Assembly (NCBI GenBank): GCA_030248295.1
Contig: JASANH010000254.1
Span: forward strand, 109,179 to 173,178
Direction: 5' to 3'
Length of the DNA stretch: 64,000 bases
Source of the DNA: Mesodorylaimus sp. YZB2_4
Lineage: Eukaryota; Nematoda; Enoplea; Dorylaimida; Dorylaimidae
The notes below the pieces were generated by a model. It was not told the DNA's origin. It did no database searches and was given only the letters and a program-made list of their open reading frames with translations. Below are positions 28,266 to 39,637 of this stretch, one piece after another. The stretch's first letter is position 1. The number at the start of each line of letters is the position of its first letter. The position numbers and the translations under genes are program-made.

Positions 28266-28905
28266 AGCTGCCCCTCATCGTCAGAGCCACCAAACACTCT
28301 CTTCCACAGGTGCAAGCTCAGCATAGAAGGGTGACATCGCAGAAGAATATGCCACCAGTGTTCATCAGTGGGGCACCAAATAACAACCCTATCCCTCATG
28401 GTCAACACTGTCAACCAACGGTTCCACTAGACAGCCTGGCCGTGCTCACCATTTCGCTGTTGCGTACTTGCACGTGTCTCAATATTATGCGGTCTGGATC
28501 ACTAAGATGATCCAGAGCGCACATTCCAGTTAGTCACCACCAAATGCAACTTGCAGCCGATCAATTTCTTCACAAAAAAAACATACAAAATGCTGTACCG
28601 AACAACACAAAATTATCACAAAGTAAAAGTATCTTGGTAATGAAGGTGCTCGATTGGCGATCGATACTTTGACGGAGCCAGCAGCTGGGAACATCACCCG
28701 CCGGAGTGATGTTTCTGCCAGTGGGCTAGGTCGGAAGACTTAATTGGCTACCTTGGGTTTTTGCCATAGTAATACCGACCCAGTTGTATTTCAATGATTC
28801 ACAAAAGTTTCATAATCGTTTTCAGTGGCCGGAAATACAGCGCGCTCGAAATCGAAGGTCAGACCAATCTACAACAAATAGACACTTGTGTTGGGGAAAG
28901 ACAAT

Positions 28906-29165
28906 TGTGATGAAGTTGGCTGGGTTGTGACCCACAGACCTAACCACACCTCACTCAATGAAGCTTACCCAAAGGGCGTTGCTGATAAAACGAGGATCGG
29001 TGCTGAAGCCCACGATTCGTGCCATGAGTGACGAGAGCGACCAGAAAAATATGATTCGTTCGACTTGACGTTGACGGTACCAAATGCACAAGTGAAGAGC
29101 ACGCTTACAGAACCCTCCTTATATACATTTCCTAAAGTATGTGCTTAGTAAAGAAAACCAGTCAC
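28906..29165 (-). mobile_element. Diverged LTR, reverse orientation, partial
   Basis: Begins TGTGATGAAGTTGGCTGGGT, the reverse complement of the end of the 18452-18997 LTR, and matches it closely for about 75 bases. It then aligns patchily as far as a TATA-like TTATATACATTTCCTAA that corresponds to the LTR TATA region. The far end is unclear. Confidence 0.65.
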
Positions 29166-30899
29166 AAGTAAACAGACTCGAGGAACTGCACCTATCATCG
29201 ACCAGTCAAATGCATATGTCCAGTCAGGCGAAGAGACACCATTCCAATTCGTGATACACAGTGTCTAGCCGAAATCCTTGGTCAGACGGGATGAAAGTGC
29301 GTGATAGAGCCAATGCATTGGAGATATGATAATGAGTCTGATCTATGCCTAATTTGCTTTCCTTGAATGATGATATAAACGCTGGCAAGGTCCGACTGTC
29401 AGGCGGGAAATTCGAATATAGACGCGGCTTGGCACACAATTATTCCCATCGCAACCACTTACATTCACGACCTTTCTCAGCCAGGAAATAGCACCCAGTA
29501 CTTGCGGCTGCTCATAATCAGATTAGGCGTCGCCCGCATATAAAAAACCCCTCTATGCTACAGATTGAAATACGTACCTGCTTGCGATTGTTTGAATCCC
29601 CACTGCGCGGTCCCTACAGACACAGACGGACGCTAATAACGGACTGGTGATTATATCCACACGAGTATACTGTAGACCATATCACCGATCTTGAACAACG
29701 CGAAATTTGAATTTCCCGCTGAACGCCGCTTATGACAGTTTAACGTAGATATAAAGTTCCTCACTTCAAATTGTGCGCGTTCCGTTTTTAAATAGCAACA
29801 GAATAGCAACAAATTCTTGCCCTTTTTGAGAAGAAAAACAATAAGCTACAAATCTGGAAAACTGCCCCAGAAAAGTTCTGTCCGACTTTAGCGCACAGGT
29901 TTTAAAGTGAGGGACCTTTTGTCTATGTAAAATTGTCATAAGCGGCGTACAGCAGTGAATTCAAATTTTGCAATGTACGAAGCCTTCCTTGAGAAGGTCT
30001 ATAACTGCTCCCGAATTGAGATGTCAATGGGCGAGAGGCTGCAGGAGGGTGCGACCAAACCACACTAGGCGACACCCGTCCTAGCTATGGGTGGGAATGC
30101 CTGCACACATATCTGGTTTGAATCTTTCCTGCGCGGGCCCTACCGAGATACCGAGATAGCAACTATAGCTTCTTATTGGGTCGACACCTCCGTGGGTGTA
30201 TGACCACCGAGTGACCAGCACTGAAATGAGGGACTCAGGAGAATACCCAGCCGCCCTTGGCGAAATACTCAGACGCACTGTCGGGCAACTGACGGATTGG
30301 AGTTCAATGGGAAGGACCCTCATCGTAGGATACAGGCTGCATGTATTCCTTGGCCAGCAACCCTGACTGGCATTAGATTCTTTTGAAATGTAAGGGTAGC
30401 AATGACTTATGAACACAACTAACACTGTTTTGCAATGTAACTTGGTGAAGGAGTCAATACGCCAAGCAAGTTCTTATTGGTGCACAGAGTCAATGCCAGG
30501 CTTTTCCGAACAGGTATACCCGAGAACTTATCCTACTTCTTCACATTCCGGAATCAAATGTGACTGTACTCCTGAGAAGAGCTGTTAAAGACACACTGTA
30601 GTCGTTCTCTGACTACGGCTATTCCCACCCAGCTATCAGATCTGCTAAGAGCTTACAGAAATATGAATGCTCACGCAGAAATTTTCCAGAAAATTTGGTC
30701 ATACTCGCATCTGACTTGCCTGACACTTGCGAGTTACTCAGAATAAACCTGGGAGTGCAAGGCTTTCATGCACTTTTGCAAAGCTTTGCATTTTTACTTT
30801 TTGCTTGCAAAACTTGCTCTATACAAAAACAAATTTTGCAAATCCTGGAGTCGAACAGACACGAAAAGGTTTCTGTAACTGCTAAAAGTAGAAACTTGC

Positions 30900-31175
30900 A
30901 AAGTTGCAGTATTAGCAGGTTAGCAGAGGTAGAACAACGATTTATCGTTTCAGGAAACCATGGCTGGCCTTGTACACCTGCATCTAAACCTGGCAGGCGT
31001 AGGAGAGAGTCGATGGGACAAAAACTCCCACTGGACCCTGCAAGTCTTACCACTATTTGTGGTCGATACATCAACCAGACGGGTTGACTTCTCCCACGCA
31101 GGTGACAGTATCGATCTTTCTTATTTCACCAAGGCCCTCCAGGCGCGAGGGTTGCACATGTGGCTCTGGGCGTCT
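30900..31175 (+). repeat. Uninterrupted copy of dispersed repeat
   Basis: Collinear with the two halves at 18385-18451 and 19002-19185 and lacking the LTR. It therefore serves as the empty-site reference. Confidence 0.85.
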
Positions 31176-31528
31176 CACTGGCTGTCGAGTGGCGGGCCCC
31201 AAACGAGTAGAGAATCAGGAAGCTGGTCGTCGAACGCCAGTCAGGAAGAGCCCTCCGTCCTCGGCCAGTCATTCCTGAAGGTGCTCCTGGTCTGAGCCAA
31301 CGACAGTCGGTGTTTCTGTAGCGTTGACATGGTCCTGCTATGATCAGCGACGCCTGGGGCTGCCTGGCCCTTCGCTGAGGGCATTTTGGGTCAGCAATAG
31401 CCCCCCACATGCGTCCCTTCCCCCTCAAGTGCACAGCAGGACAAGGAACCTTCTGATTCTGCCCCCTTACCCCAATCAGACTTGCTGGGAGAAGCAACGC
31501 CGCCAGCTTTATGACACCAAAATCATAG

Positions 31529-31550
31529 CCCCCCCCCCCCCCCCCCCCCC
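31529..31550 (+). repeat. C22 homopolymer
   Basis: Twenty-two consecutive C, the longest of five such tracts in the window. Confidence 0.95.
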
Positions 31551-31879
31551 ATCCCCCCATCAAATTGAGGAATGCATAACGAACCAAGAGCGACTTCCAA
31601 GCCAGCAAACGCTCACGATCAGATCGTCGAAGACTACTCGTCTGGCCTAGAAGTAATTTTAGTATCAGTTTTCTTGTTCCGAAAAAAACTCGGGAAAACC
31701 TTAAAGAAATGCAAATTTAAAATTACCGCTCAAAGTAAGTAGTTTAACTAAACCTGTTTATCAGTATTACGGTAACCGCATGTGCGAAATGATCTGTTCT
31801 GCCCCGTTTTCGTCGGATTTTGTCGATTTTGATCAATGAACTAAATTATTCCTAAATTATCGACTAGCATCTTTGAAAA

Positions 31880-34800
31880 ATGGCTGATCCGTTAAAGTTA
31901 CTTCGCGAGTTTATCATAACGAATCGACCAATAAAAGAAAGGGATGATTATATTATTTTCGGCGACATCGCCTTTCCGAAAGGGGCGAAAACAAATCACG
32001 TCGTTTTCAGGTAAGTTCGTGTTGAATTTTAGAAGAATCGGATTCTAAATGTTTTATGCTTAAAAAAAGACTTTAGAGAGATTTTTCGCGGATAATTTTT
32101 TGGAAATAAGAGGCCTATAGTCGCGATTTGATAGTCAAGAAACGCCAGAAATTGTTACGGAATTCGTAAAGTGAGAGTGACGGACTCTGAAATTTGACTA
32201 AAACTAAAGTTTTATTTTTCATAGTACTATATTTAATTTACTTAGCGGTAATTTTGTGAAGATTTTAAATTTTTGAATTGGTCCACGGTATTTCTGCTGT
32301 TTTTTAACGCAAGTTTATGAAATCGCAAAGCAGTAGAACTGTAGTTTTCCTGTTTTTTTTTCAGCAAGAAAGATGAATATTATACGTTGGAAAGTTTATA
32401 TTTTTTCTACAAGAAACGTGGTCTCGCTCACACTGCCTACGTCAAAGAAGCGGCTGCTAAAAATATTCAAGTCGTTACCAGACCAGATCGAAAAGTATGT
32501 TGCGATTTTTCTCATTTATTCCAAGTTTTATTAACCTATTTCGAAATCTGTCCTTTTGATGCCATATTTTTTAATATATCATGCTTATTCTATCTCGAAA
32601 TCTTTTTTTTCTAGGGTCTAGAAGATTATTTGACAAAAGAAAAACTCGAATCGAATATTAAACCGAATATCGATCATAGCGCTCCTCTTCCTGGCTCGAT
32701 TCACGTCAGTCGATTGCAACCGAGTGCGACATCGGCTTCGAGCGGAGGGGATCATCATCACGCCGATGGGCAACCGGATGCTAAACGTGCCAGATTCGAA
32801 GTATTCGCCTTGGAATGGAAGATTATCGATTTTTTCAAATCAGTTTTCTTCTAGAACGATAAAAGTAAAGAAAAAGATCGATTACGACAAATTTTAGACG
32901 CTAGTAGTCGACCGCAAGGAACTGCCGATGATATTCGGTAAGATTAGCATTTTCTTCTTTTTAGTTAAATACAATTTTTCGCTTTTTCAGCGGTTTATCA
33001 GAAGATTTAACGAAAGAAAAAATCGCCGCATTGCGTTCGAAAGCGATGGCGCGAAAGCAAAAAAATATAAAAAATACGGACGAAGATTTGGACGCAGCTG
33101 CAGCGGCGGCTGGTGGCGCGGCTTTGGCTGGATTAGGAACGGAATCGAGACGTTTTATCGATCAAGCCGATTTAGCTCGGGAATTAGCTAATCGTGAACG
33201 ACAATGGCGAACTCGAACTACAGTTATGGAAGCGGCTTCAAAGGTAACAGGTGGTAAGGCGCCAGCCAACAAAGCGGGAGGTCTCTGGTTCGAATCCCAC
33301 CCCGAGGAACTGATTTTTTCTGCAGTTAAAAAACTGATTGTGAGTTAGCGCAAGTGCATAAAATGGGTGGCTAGCCCCATCTGCCTCAAATCCAGATCTA
33401 GCTTGGACTGTTTTAGAATTTCGCGAAAAGTATTCTGCCTGTGCTACAAACGTTGAAAATACGCGAAGAAGGTGGTCGATCTCAAGGCTCGTCGAATGCG
33501 GATCCGTTGGCCGCACGTGCCGGCATATCGGCTGGAGGGGCGGATGCGGCGTCGAGAATGGGTTCTGGTCGCGTATTGGCTCAGCATCAACAACAAGGCT
33601 ACAATCGATACGATCAGGAACGATTCAGGAAAGAAGGTTAGTTAGTGGTTTGGTTGGAGTCAATGGGACAAAAACTCCGGCTGGAGCAAAACAAGTCTCG
33701 CGGCTGGGATTGATGCTTGCCAACCAGGGGAGATCGATTTCTCCTTCGCTCGCCATGGATAACCGGACACGAGGGTCACAGGTGTACCTGCTGATCATTT
33801 TGGTCATACAGGTGCACACAAGTGAACCTGCTTATTTCGGGCAAAATTGGCCTTTTTCTGGGGGAAGGGAGGGTCTGGTCAGAATCGAATAGAAATCGAG
33901 CTGACATGAGTCCAAAACAATCTGCCAGAAAAACGGAACTCTGTCCTGGGGCCGACCTCCGATGCCAGACTGCCGGACTTGTGCCCATACTGGGGAACGA
34001 GGACGCCACGGCCAACGTGAGGCCTCCTCTGTCCAGTCCATATTGCTGCCCCCAAAACCGTGTACACACAGTTCGATCGCAAGGCGCAAGCTAAGGGTTT
34101 AGTCACGTTTGGAACACCTAGAAAAAAAAGAGAATCCTAGAAAAAAGTATTTGGAAAACCTGGGAAAGTAGGAATGTTTTGAGTCAAAATCAAGGAAAAT
34201 TAGGAGCTTTGAGCCAAAATCAACCACAACTGTGAGAAGTTGCAGTTAAAGGTTTGAAATTTCGAATTACCCGTCTTTTCTATGCGCCTGATGATCACGC
34301 TGGAAGTCAATGAATTAGTTGAAATTGGTTTCGCAATCCTAGAATAAGGTGAAAATTTAGCGCTCATACAAATCAAGGAAAACTGAGGGCCTGCATTTTG
34401 AGGTTTGAAATTTTGAATTACCCGCCTTTTTTGTGAGGCTGTCAAAATCGTTCTGTTCTGGAAGTCCCTGAAATCAGTTGAAATTTATCTGATAATCGTG
34501 GGGCAGTGTGAAGAAAATCAGGGAATTTTGTCTGGAAAACCTGAAAAAATCAAGGATAATCATTTTCCCCGACTTTTGTGAACCCTGCCTTGTCGTCGAC
34601 CTCGAACGGGGAAAATCTAACACAATCCCAGTTGAACGCTGCAAAAGCAACCACGGGAACTATAAGATATAGAAATCGTTCAGATTTTTGAAATTTCCGC
34701 CACATTTGTGAAGCAGTTTTAAATACTTTTCTTGCATTTTCAGAAACGGAAGGTTTCAAAATCGATACGATGGGCACGTATCACGGAGTTACGTTGAAAT

Positions 34801-37800
34801 CGATTACGGAAGGTGCCAAACCCAAGGCTCCACAATTGCCAGTCACGTCATCGTCGTCGTCGATGGATCGTATGGGAGAAATGGCCAATTCGACCACCAC
34901 CTACGAAGGTGATAATTCGGCTAATAGACCGCAAAAGAGAGGTAGGCGAAGTTTATTGATTGAAAAATTTAGGGAAAAATATGATTTGTGTTCTGATTTT
35001 TAGTATCGAGGACTCCGATTATAATTATACCAGGTGCGGGGGCATCGTTGATTTCCATTTTTAATGCCCGAGATTTATTACAAGAATTGAAGTAAGGTGT
35101 TGGTTTTTATGGCGTCGCCTAGTGGGTTAAGGCGCCAGCCTCTCACACGGGGGGGGAGGGCTCAACTCCCACGTAGGGTGACTTATAGGATGGGATATCA
35201 AGGGGCTACTAACAACGAGAGAAGAGACCTAGGACGGTAGTCACAACTTAGATACAATGAAAACTTTATCCCTGAGCGGGAATCGAACCCGCTCCCCAGA
35301 GATTACCAATTTAGTGCACTGTGTATATCAGGAGAGTTAGCTAACGATAAATAGGCTGGGGTCATAGCAGAGATGGCAATCTTCTGTACACGCTTTTTTG
35401 GTCCTGTCGTGGCCTAGCGGTCAAGGCGTCTGCCTCTCACGCTGGGTGCTCACTACGGGAGGGTTCGACTCCCGCCTGGGGAAAAATGATTGTCAAATAT
35501 GTGTCCCTGATTGCGCTGTGGGTGATTGGCTATGGATAAAGTATGACATGGCATGTCGCGGGGGAATTGAAATTAATTTTCCTAGTCTCAGGGGATTTTG
35601 GCATATGAAGACGGAAGTATACTCTAAAAATCGATGTGGGAATATTGAAAAAAGAATACGATATTCAGATTGAGCACCCACATTTTAGTGGGGATAGTCA
35701 AAATTTTGGATCATTTTTCTCAATTATTGAAGAAGTCGAAAATTTTAATTTTCCAAGGGTACCTGTTTGAAATCGAGAATTTCGACTTTTTTTGCTTGGG
35801 TGCTGGAGGTCCAGAATTTTGGTTGGAATTAAAACATGGGGCTGAATCTGAATTTCACCTTCTTTTTTCATAATTCCGACATCGATTCTAGAGTGTATTT
35901 TGGTTTTGAGGTATAGGACATGGTGGGTCGATATCGAAAATCGAATACTACCAAGGTAGTCTACATAGTGTTCACATGGAGTAATAGGATGGCTCATTGC
36001 CAAAAGGCGTTTAGTGATCTTTAATCAAGATCTACAGTAGCCAAAAGTTATGCCTTGAGTGGGAGTCGAACCCGCGCCTCTTCGATTTGTAGTTCAGCGT
36101 GCTAACGATTGTACTATTCATCGACACTTTTAGTGGCGCAGCCAGCGGGAGGGAGCATGGCTGCGCCCCTGACTTCTTGCACTGGTCTGCAACCTGGGGG
36201 ATTAAAATAGGGGAATATATTCCAGGGGAAAACTGAAATTTTGTATTTTTGGTGTATGAGTAAAATATGGTTTTAGGTACGTGAGTACGGACGAGAAGAA
36301 AGCTCAAGGCACGCGTCGAGAGAATGAAGTGCTCGTACAGCGTCAGAAGGAAGGCGGTGTCACTGTCCCGTTTCGGGTCATTGATAATCCATTGAAATTG
36401 ACCTCGGACGAATGGTGAGCGTGGCAAGTGATGATGATTGACCAGTATCCAAAACCTACCCCTTGGCCAGGGGTCTGAAATTTGAGCGTTAGAAGCGGGT
36501 AAAGGAAACATAAAGAAAAGGTTTTTGTATCCATTGCGTTATAAACTTTTTACAGGCTTCATAAAAAACGGGACAAATGATTTTTCCTGGTTTTGCAGAA
36601 AAAAATTTACATTTTCACTATTTGAAAGCTCGAAATGCAACTTTTCGCAGTTTTCTTTGATTTTGGGTGAAATATTCCTAGTTTTCAAGGTTTTCTTAAC
36701 TTGACTGAACGCTGCTAAGCCTGAGCCTTGCGATGCAATAACTTTGTGCACGAAGTTTGAGAGCAGCAATATACTTTAGACATGGGCGGCCTCATGTAGG
36801 CAAGTGTTCTGGCAGGTGCACAAAGCAGTTTGGTACTGGAGGTCGGTTCTGGGATAGTGGTCCATTTTCCTGGCAGTGCCTCGGACTTGGTTCACTTGGT
36901 GACCAGGGGCGTGTCTTGACTTGATATAAGCCTAGGGAAAGGGTCTGGTTGCTACAGAGTCGGCCAGGAGGTCGCATACGCCCAGGCGACCCCTCCGATT
37001 TGGATGGTGAGGACTGTTTTAGGGATCGAGTGGTGGCCGTGTTTGTACAAGGACCAGCGTGGCAGTTTAAAGGATGGCCGTGGCATGGAAATCCTGTCGA
37101 GATATTTGAGAAAGGTGAGTTTTTCTAGTTGGAGTTCCTTACCGCCCACAGTACAGAACAGTAGTTGTGGTAGGGGTCTTGATGATTGGAGGGGCGTGCA
37201 GACCTTGAGGCTGTGAGATATGATGCGGATATACTGTAGGAGGGGCTGGAGCCGCGGTGGTCCCGTATTGCTCAGGTCAGTCGCCCTGATTAAGAGGCCT
37301 CAGTTGTATCCCGGCTGAGGACGGCAGTTTAGTGAGTCCATCGCTGGGCTCGCACACCTGGCTCTCGGTGATTCACGCAGTATGGTGAAAAGGGCGGACG
37401 CCGAACGAGTAGTGAGTCATCGAACACCAGTCGGGAAGGACCCTCGTGGTACGCTAGTGCTGGTACAGGATGCTCTCGTGTGCAGGTGCCCAGTGGAGGC
37501 AGAGGGCACTGCCATAAAAGCTGGTTATCATATCGTGATTGCTGGCCGCAATGGCAAGACAGTTTGGAAGTCCAGTGGGCAACTGGGGCCCAACCTGAGG
37601 GTGAGAAAACCTACAGTACGCTATCATCAGTATGGTGCATAGGCCTAGGCTCTGTCGCACAGACAAGCTTCAGGACTGCGCCTGGGTTCGGCTAGATTGT
37701 TCAGTGATTGGATGGCCCAGTCTGTGGTACAGTAGATGCTTTTGAACAGAGTGAAAATGTTGGTGCTTTTTAGTGGCCGCTTTTCATTTGAAATGGGACG

Positions 37801-38259
37801 ATGTGAAAGTGGATGCGAATGTGTCCAAGTGGGCTGTAAATGTAATCAGTTTGTCCAGGAATAAACGCCACTTGGACAGGGCACTGTTGCTCAAATTTTG
37901 GGATACCTTGAGCAGGTAAGTAGTTTCTACGGCTTTCTGGGATTTGGTCAAATGTCAAAAGTCGGCTCTAGAGGTTTGGGAAAATGGTCGAAAACATTGA
38001 GGTTTGGGGTCCTCAAACCTCAAATTTGTGCGGTTTTTGTGGTTGAGCAGGAGAAAGTGTGGTTTGGTAAAGAGGCTTCATTGGAGGCTGGGTGACCTTG
38101 AGTAGCACCTGAGGTGCCCTGCTCGAACTGTTGGACCCTTCCAATCCCCCTGGGACTCGATGATGTGCTGTGCTGGTCTGGCATGGCCTTCTCTCTTCTA
38201 AAAGTCCCTATATTTCTTTTAGGCACATCATGAAACACAAGCCTTATCTGAGACATTGA
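31880..38259 (+). CDS. CDC73: Parafibromin, PAF1 complex subunit
   Basis: Twelve exons: 31880-32010, 32365-32494, 32615-32800, 32855-32937, 32991-33243, 33417-33636, 34744-34941, 35004-35091, 36277-36414, 37023-37114, 37774-37915 and 38223-38259. Together they encode 565 residues (human 531). The start [11 protein letters not shown] matches the family. Signature blocks are [86 protein letters not shown], and the last residues [14 protein letters not shown]73 is a nuclear PAF1-complex subunit that supports RNA polymerase II elongation and histone modification. The C-terminal part is the Ras-like domain. A Gly/Ala insertion after [11 protein letters not shown] is lineage-specific. Introns 5, 8 and others carry tRNA-like insertions. 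It converges with dynamin, whose 3' end is 1.4 kb away. Confidence 0.96.
33246..33312 (+). repeat. tRNA-like SINE remnant in CDC73 intron 5
   Basis: GTAAGGCGCCAGCC (A-box region) followed by CTGGTTCGAATCCCACC (B box) fills the start of a 173-base intron. It is tRNA-derived but not a credible tRNA gene. Confidence 0.6.
33925..34095 (+). repeat. Dispersed repeat, partner 40095-40265
   Basis: Shares GGGCCGACCTCC-type, CGTGAGGCCTCCTCT and ATTGCTGCCCCCAAA words with 40095-40265 in the same order. Confidence 0.7.
35110..35180 (+). repeat. tRNA-like remnant in CDC73 intron 8
   Basis: CGCCTAGTGGGTTAAGGCGCC (A-box-like) then GGGCTCAACTCCCACG (B-box-like), without a clean cloverleaf. Confidence 0.5.
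35275..35345 (-). repeat. tRNA-like insertion in CDC73 intron 8
   Basis: On the minus strand AGCGGGTTCGATTCCCGCTC forms a good T-arm and B box; the D-arm side is degenerate. It is followed by CAGGGATAAAG, a downstream motif shared with the copy at 42612-42680. Confidence 0.5.
35405..35560 (+). mobile_element. tRNA-derived SINE, best-preserved copy
   Basis: The head GGCCTAGCGGTCAAGGCGTC and GGTTCGACTCCCGCC are Pol III A and B boxes. The body has AAAATGATTGTCAAATATGTG, and the 3' end has GGCTATGGATAAAGTATGACATGG with an ATGAC-type tail. Located in CDC73 intron 8. Confidence 0.8.
36052..36120 (-). repeat. tRNA-like insertion in CDC73 intron 8
   Basis: Minus strand: TACAATCGTTAGCACGCTGA resembles a D-arm, ACTACAAAT an anticodon loop, and GCGGGTTCGACTCCCACTC a T-arm. 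It is the most tRNA-like of the intronic copies, but the acceptor stem does not pair convincingly. Confidence 0.5.
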
Positions 38260-39637
38260 CAGTGGAAATGCAAGTTTGGTGCCCTCGCCCTTGTTTGTAC
38301 CCCGTCCTGCTAGTGGCTCGAATGCAAGGCCATGTCTGCAATTGGTTGGTGTATATTCTTAGAAATGGTTGAATTTTTCGTGTAACTATTTTGTCTAAAT
38401 TTGGAAACCCATAATCAGTTATTCGAGAGAGTGTATTTCACAAGTCACATGGCCACAGCATAAGTAAGCGTGCAATCGATAAATAATACACCGAGATGAA
38501 GGAATCAACTAGGTAATCTAGTAGTGCAAATGGGACCACCAGAGTATTACATAGGTTTAGCTAACTTACATAGACACGACGGATTAGTACATTTGCATTG
38601 ATCCAGTGCGACAGCCATACCAATCACCACTAGCAAATAGCAAATTAATCGATAATCGTACCGCGCATAACCGATCGAGACAGTAGCCCATTTCCGAAAA
38701 TTCAATTTGGACGACCAGGGATGATCGGCCGATCAGGGATACGAGGCATGCTCGACTGTCCAGGATTGTTTAAACGCCTGAAAATGTTGCCGACATGTTT
38801 ATTAAAATAGGTCCTCCAGACCCCATTAGCTCCTTTGCCCTGAACGTGAAACTCCAGCCAGCAGGAAAAGGAGTAATCCTAGGGCTTGCACCGACTGGTC
38901 ATGATTCGATCCAGCCGATCAGTGATGCCGAAACTGGCCTCCCCCAACTGTTCTGCCTCCTCGCTAATCTAGGCCCGCACCACAAATCACCCAAAATGGA
39001 TGAGCACATTCGAAAGGCGGCACTGCAAAAAGTTTTAGTTGGATCGAGCGAGATCCGTCCCAGGCCCTGAGCAAACTTCTCTAGCCATATCCAAGTGGCG
39101 AAATTCCCACCCCATACTGCTTTGCCTATAAAACTGGCTGCTAACCAGAAAGGCAGAAAAGCCCCCGCGACTGGCTGGAGTATCCACTTTTCTTTATCAC
39201 AGAAGCCAATTATGGGGGGGGAGGAGGTAGAGATCGGATCAGATCGCCTAAGCCTGATCTGATTGCGTGTGAGACAGGTCAGGTTTGGGTCGAGTCTAGT
39301 GAGTGAGTTGTATGACTGCTTACATTCAGTGCTGTAGGCTGGCTGGACCATTGACCTGTGCTTGGAGGCCAGGGCTGGACCTGAGGTAGGGGGGGGGGGT
39401 TCGAGAGGAAGGGTTCGATGTCCTGGCTGGCTCAACAGGGGGTAACCCTTTGCCCATACTTGACAGTAGCCCTATCCACCATGTCACAAGCATCCTTCGA
39501 TCTACGTATCTAATCTACTTGTCCTCTCCCCTCCTCTCTCTTCTTTCACTCCCAAACACAGCCAGTCTCCGCAGACTCGTATTCCCCTCTCATACAAGCC
39601 AAATCGCCCCACAGATTCCTACTCCCAGCTCATGTAC
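38260..39637. other. Convergent intergenic spacer CDC73/dynamin
   Basis: Between the two stop codons. No gene seen. A short GATCGGATCAGATC-like segment occurs near 39229-39265, and a G tract near 39390. Confidence 0.6.

Larger units (their letters stand above)
27727..31879. other. Intergenic, repeats
   Basis: No supported gene. It contains the inverted partner of the 17218 repeat (28050-28265), a diverged reverse LTR (from 28906), the uninterrupted copy of the repeat that hosts the 18452 LTR (30900-31175), and a 22-base C tract (31529-31550). Confidence 0.5.

Noticed and set aside
36052..36120. Intact tRNA gene on the minus strand
   Set aside because: The T-arm is good and the D-arm plausible, but I could not pair an acceptor stem. 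Similar fragments recur in other introns, so a SINE remnant is more likely.
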